DNA from: Achromobacter xylosoxidans A8
GTDB taxonomy: Bacteria > Pseudomonadota > Gammaproteobacteria > Burkholderiales > Burkholderiaceae_B
Length of the DNA stretch: 64,000 nucleotides
Direction of reading: 5' to 3'
NCBI RefSeq assembly: GCF_000165835.1
Contig: NC_014640.1
Span: forward strand, 3,844,001-3,908,000
The notes beneath the pieces were generated by a model that saw only the letters and a program-made list of their open reading frames with translations, was not told the DNA's origin and ran no database searches. Shown here piece after piece: positions 62,197 to 64,000 of this stretch; the first letter of the stretch is position 1; each line of letters starts with the position of its first letter. The translations under genes were made by a program, and so were the position numbers.

Positions 62197-62988
62197 ATGG
62201 CAAAGAAGGTTTCCATCAAGTCCGCCGCCGACATCGAAATGGCCCGCAAGGCCGGCGCCATGGCGGCGGAAGTGCTGCACATGATTGCCGAACACGTCCG
62301 CCCGGGCGTCACCACCGATGAGCTGGACCGCATCTGCCACGACTACATCGTCAATGTGCAGAAGGCGATTCCCGCCAACGTCGGCTACCACGGCTTTCCC
62401 AAGACCATCTGCGCCTCGGCCAACCACGTGATCTGCCACGGCATCCCGTCGGCCAAGGTGCTGAAGAACGGCGACATCCTCAACATCGACGTGGCCGTCA
62501 TCAAGGACGGCTGGTTCGGCGACACCAGCCGCATGTACTACGTGGGCCAGCCCAGCCCGCTGGCGCGCCGCCTGGTCAACACCACCTACGAAGCCATGCG
62601 CGCCGGCATCATGGCCGTCAAGCCCGGCGCCACGCTGGGCGACATCGGCCACGCCATCCAGACCGTGGCGCACCGCGAGCACTTCAGCATCGTGCGCGAA
62701 TACTGCGGCCACGGCATCGGCCAGATCTACCACGACGATCCGCAGGTGCTGCACTATGGCCGCCCGGGCGAAGGCATGGTGCTGCAGCCCGGCATGATGT
62801 TCACCATCGAACCCATGATCAACGCCGGCAAGCCCCAGACCAAGCAGCTGCCCGACGGCTGGACCGTGGTCACCAAGGACCGTTCGCTGTCCGCGCAGTG
62901 GGAGCACATGGTGGTCGTGACCGACACCGGCTACGAGGTGCTGACGCCCTGGCCGGACGGCTTCGGCGACTATCCGCCCATCCCCTGA
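62197..62988 (+). CDS. map: Type I methionine aminopeptidase
   Basis: 263-aa cytoplasmic metalloenzyme that removes N-terminal Met. The metal ligands are all present: Asp98 and Asp109 ('NIDVAVIKDGWFGDTS'), His172 ('GHGIG'), Glu205 ('TIEP') and Glu236 ('QWEH'), and His81 ('ICHGIP') matches the catalytic His. It starts on the base after the ParD-like stop, so the two are co-translated. Because map usually sits beside ribosomal-protein or rpsB loci, this may be a second copy in the genome; that is not checkable here. Confidence 0.94.
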   Translation: MAKKVSIKSAADIEMARKAGAMAAEVLHMIAEHVRPGVTTDELDRICHDYIVNVQKAIPANVGYHGFPKTICASANHVICHGIPSAKVLKNGDILNIDVAVIKDGWFGDTSRMYYVGQPSPLARRLVNTTYEAMRAGIMAVKPGATLGDIGHAIQTVAHREHFSIVREYCGHGIGQIYHDDPQVLHYGRPGEGMVLQPGMMFTIEPMINAGKPQTKQLPDGWTVVTKDRSLSAQWEHMVVVTDTGYEVLTPWPDGFGDYPPIP

Positions 62989-63044
62989 TATTCTGACGCG
63001 GCGCGCCGGCCCTGCCCATGGCAAGGAACGGAGTGCGGACAGAC

Positions 63045-63070
63045 AAGGGCACGATCATGATCGTGCCCTT
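63045..63070. terminator. Perfect 26-bp palindrome after map
   Basis: The sequence is its own reverse complement over 26 bases (13-bp arms; 11-bp stem with a 4-base loop when folded), 57 bp after the map stop and 24 bp before the next gene. No U-tract follows; it may act as a terminator or operator. Confidence 0.5.
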
Positions 63071-63093
63071 GCCGTTTCCGCCGTCCGTGTCCC

Positions 63094-64000
63094 ATGTCCG
63101 CTCTGCTCTCCGCGTTCCGCCGTCTGGCCGCCTCCAACCTGGCCGCCCAATTCTCCGAACAGATGGCGCTCGCGGCCGCGCCGCTGGTCGCGGTCCTGGC
63201 GCTGGGCGCCAGCGCAGCAGAGACGGGTTATCTGCAAACCGCCCAGACCCTGCCCTTCCTGCTGCTGTCCCTGCCCGCCGGCGTATTGGCCGACCGGATG
63301 TCGCGACGCGCGCTGATGACCGCCGCCGAGTACGTACGCGCCGCCAGCCTGCTGGGCCTGCTGGCGCTGCTTGCAACGGGGGGACTGAGCCTGGGCTGGC
63401 TGGCCGCGCTGGGCTTCCTGGGCGCGGTCGGCACGGTCGCCTACAACGTCGCCGCTCCAGCGCTGGTGCCCAGGCTGGTCGCGCCCGCCGAACTGGCCAG
63501 CGCCAACCGCTGGTTGGAGCTCGCTCGCAGCGCCGCCTTCTCCGCAGGGCCGGCCGCCGGCGGCGCACTGGTCGGCTGGATGGGCGCGCCCTCGGCCTAT
63601 GTCCTGGCCACCGTGCTGTCACTGCTGGCAGCCCTGCTGTTGGCCGGCCTGCCCCACGACAGGCCCGGACCGGCGCCGCGCCGCCGCCTGCTGGAAGAAC
63701 TGCGCGAAGGCGCGGCCTTTGTCCTCACGCACCCGCTGCTGCGCCCGGTGCTGGTGACCGCCGTCTTCTTCAATACCGCCTGGTTCGTGCTGCAAGCCGT
63801 CTACGTCGCCTACGCCATCGAACGGCTGGGCCTGTCTGCGGCGGCCGTCGGCCTCACGCTGGGCGTGTATGGCGGCGGCATGGTGGCCGGCGCCCTGCTG
63901 GCGCCGTGGCTGGCCCAGCGGCTGAGCTTCGGCGGCATGATCGCCGTCGGCCCGCTGGCCGCGTTGATCGCAAGCGTCATTCTGCTGTCCACCTTGGTCT
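63094..64000 (+). CDS. MFS transporter, EntS/DHA3-like (3' partial)
   Basis: First 302 residues of a membrane transporter that runs off the window. Start 'MSALLSAFRRLAASNLAAQF' (ATG 63094). Seen are 'LLSLPAGVLADRMSRRALMT' (MFS loop 2-3 motif D-R-x-S-R-R) and a run of membrane segments ('LLGLLALLATGGLSLGWLAA'). The EntS-type exporter family is most similar. The far end is unavailable, so family and function beyond MFS are tentative. Confidence 0.85.
   Translation, partial: MSALLSAFRRLAASNLAAQFSEQMALAAAPLVAVLALGASAAETGYLQTAQTLPFLLLSLPAGVLADRMSRRALMTAAEYVRAASLLGLLALLATGGLSLGWLAALGFLGAVGTVAYNVAAPALVPRLVAPAELASANRWLELARSAAFSAGPAAGGALVGWMGAPSAYVLATVLSLLAALLLAGLPHDRPGPAPRRRLLEELREGAAFVLTHPLLRPVLVTAVFFNTAWFVLQAVYVAYAIERLGLSAAAVGLTLGVYGGGMVAGALLAPWLAQRLSFGGMIAVGPLAALIASVILLSTLV

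Noticed and set aside
60829..63024. Long minus-strand frame over DUF2894, ParD-like and map
   Set aside because: All three plus-strand genes have clear family motifs; the antisense frame has none.

Overview
The window is GC-rich, gene-dense betaproteobacterial chromosome, most likely Achromobacter or a close Alcaligenaceae relative such as Bordetella. The evidence is two orphan Bug-type solute-binding proteins, the many LysR/AraC/TetR/MarR regulators beside short catabolic or transport units, TRAP and Dpp-type importers, and the DUF3348-DUF802-OmpA-DUF2894 operon. The assignment rests on gene content recalled from these families; no search was run. I saw no tRNA, rRNA, CRISPR array, prophage or intact insertion sequence.

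Layout. 1-6251: a dipeptide/oligopeptide ABC importer (5'-truncated binding protein, two permeases, two ATPases) co-transcribed with an M20 peptidase. 6300-15260: small regulator/enzyme units (LysR, TetR, AraC, a Bug protein, DUF523, an NYN-LOTUS protein, a GNAT enzyme). 15487-18463: a non-flagellar MotA/MotB-like pair, then a minus-strand channel-like membrane protein and an OmpA lipoprotein. 18618-23794: AraC regulator, outer-membrane beta-barrel, Tat-exported DUF1254 protein, SnoaL-like protein, Lrp/AsnC regulator and LysE exporter. 23859-24717: a flavin-reductase relic running into two tandem ~290-bp repeat units that also supply the 3' end of a SulP transporter. 26576-30393: NTF2/YCII/SRPBCC/VOC proteins with an ECF42-type sigma factor, preceded by a matching candidate promoter. 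30443-38809: regulators, a DMT transporter, an MFS transporter, DUF169, SDR, a MarR-AlkD-like pair, GNAT and VOC proteins. 38858-42662: a TRAP importer. 42860-44815: a divergent tetR-tetA pair with two tet-like operators. 44872-49637: an uncharacterised protein, a propeller protein with its regulator, and a QseBC/PmrAB-like two-component system with its probable box. 49998-55759: a secreted aromatic-amino-acid-lyase homologue without the MIO triad, a Bug protein, an ornithine-cyclodeaminase-like enzyme, a PhnD-like protein and a LysR regulator. 55917-61761: the DUF3348-DUF802-OmpA-DUF2894 operon. 61951-64000: a ParD-like protein with a type I methionine aminopeptidase, then a 5' partial MFS gene.

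The strongest candidate for an undescribed system is 55917-61761. The DUF802 protein has a MotA/TolQ-like membrane core and a ~1,040-residue helical tail containing five 131-residue repeats. Its partner is a MotB-like protein with one membrane segment carrying an Asp and a peptidoglycan-binding OmpA domain. This is the architecture of ion-driven motors such as MotAB and the ZorAB part of Zorya, but here it is packaged with two soluble proteins of unknown function.
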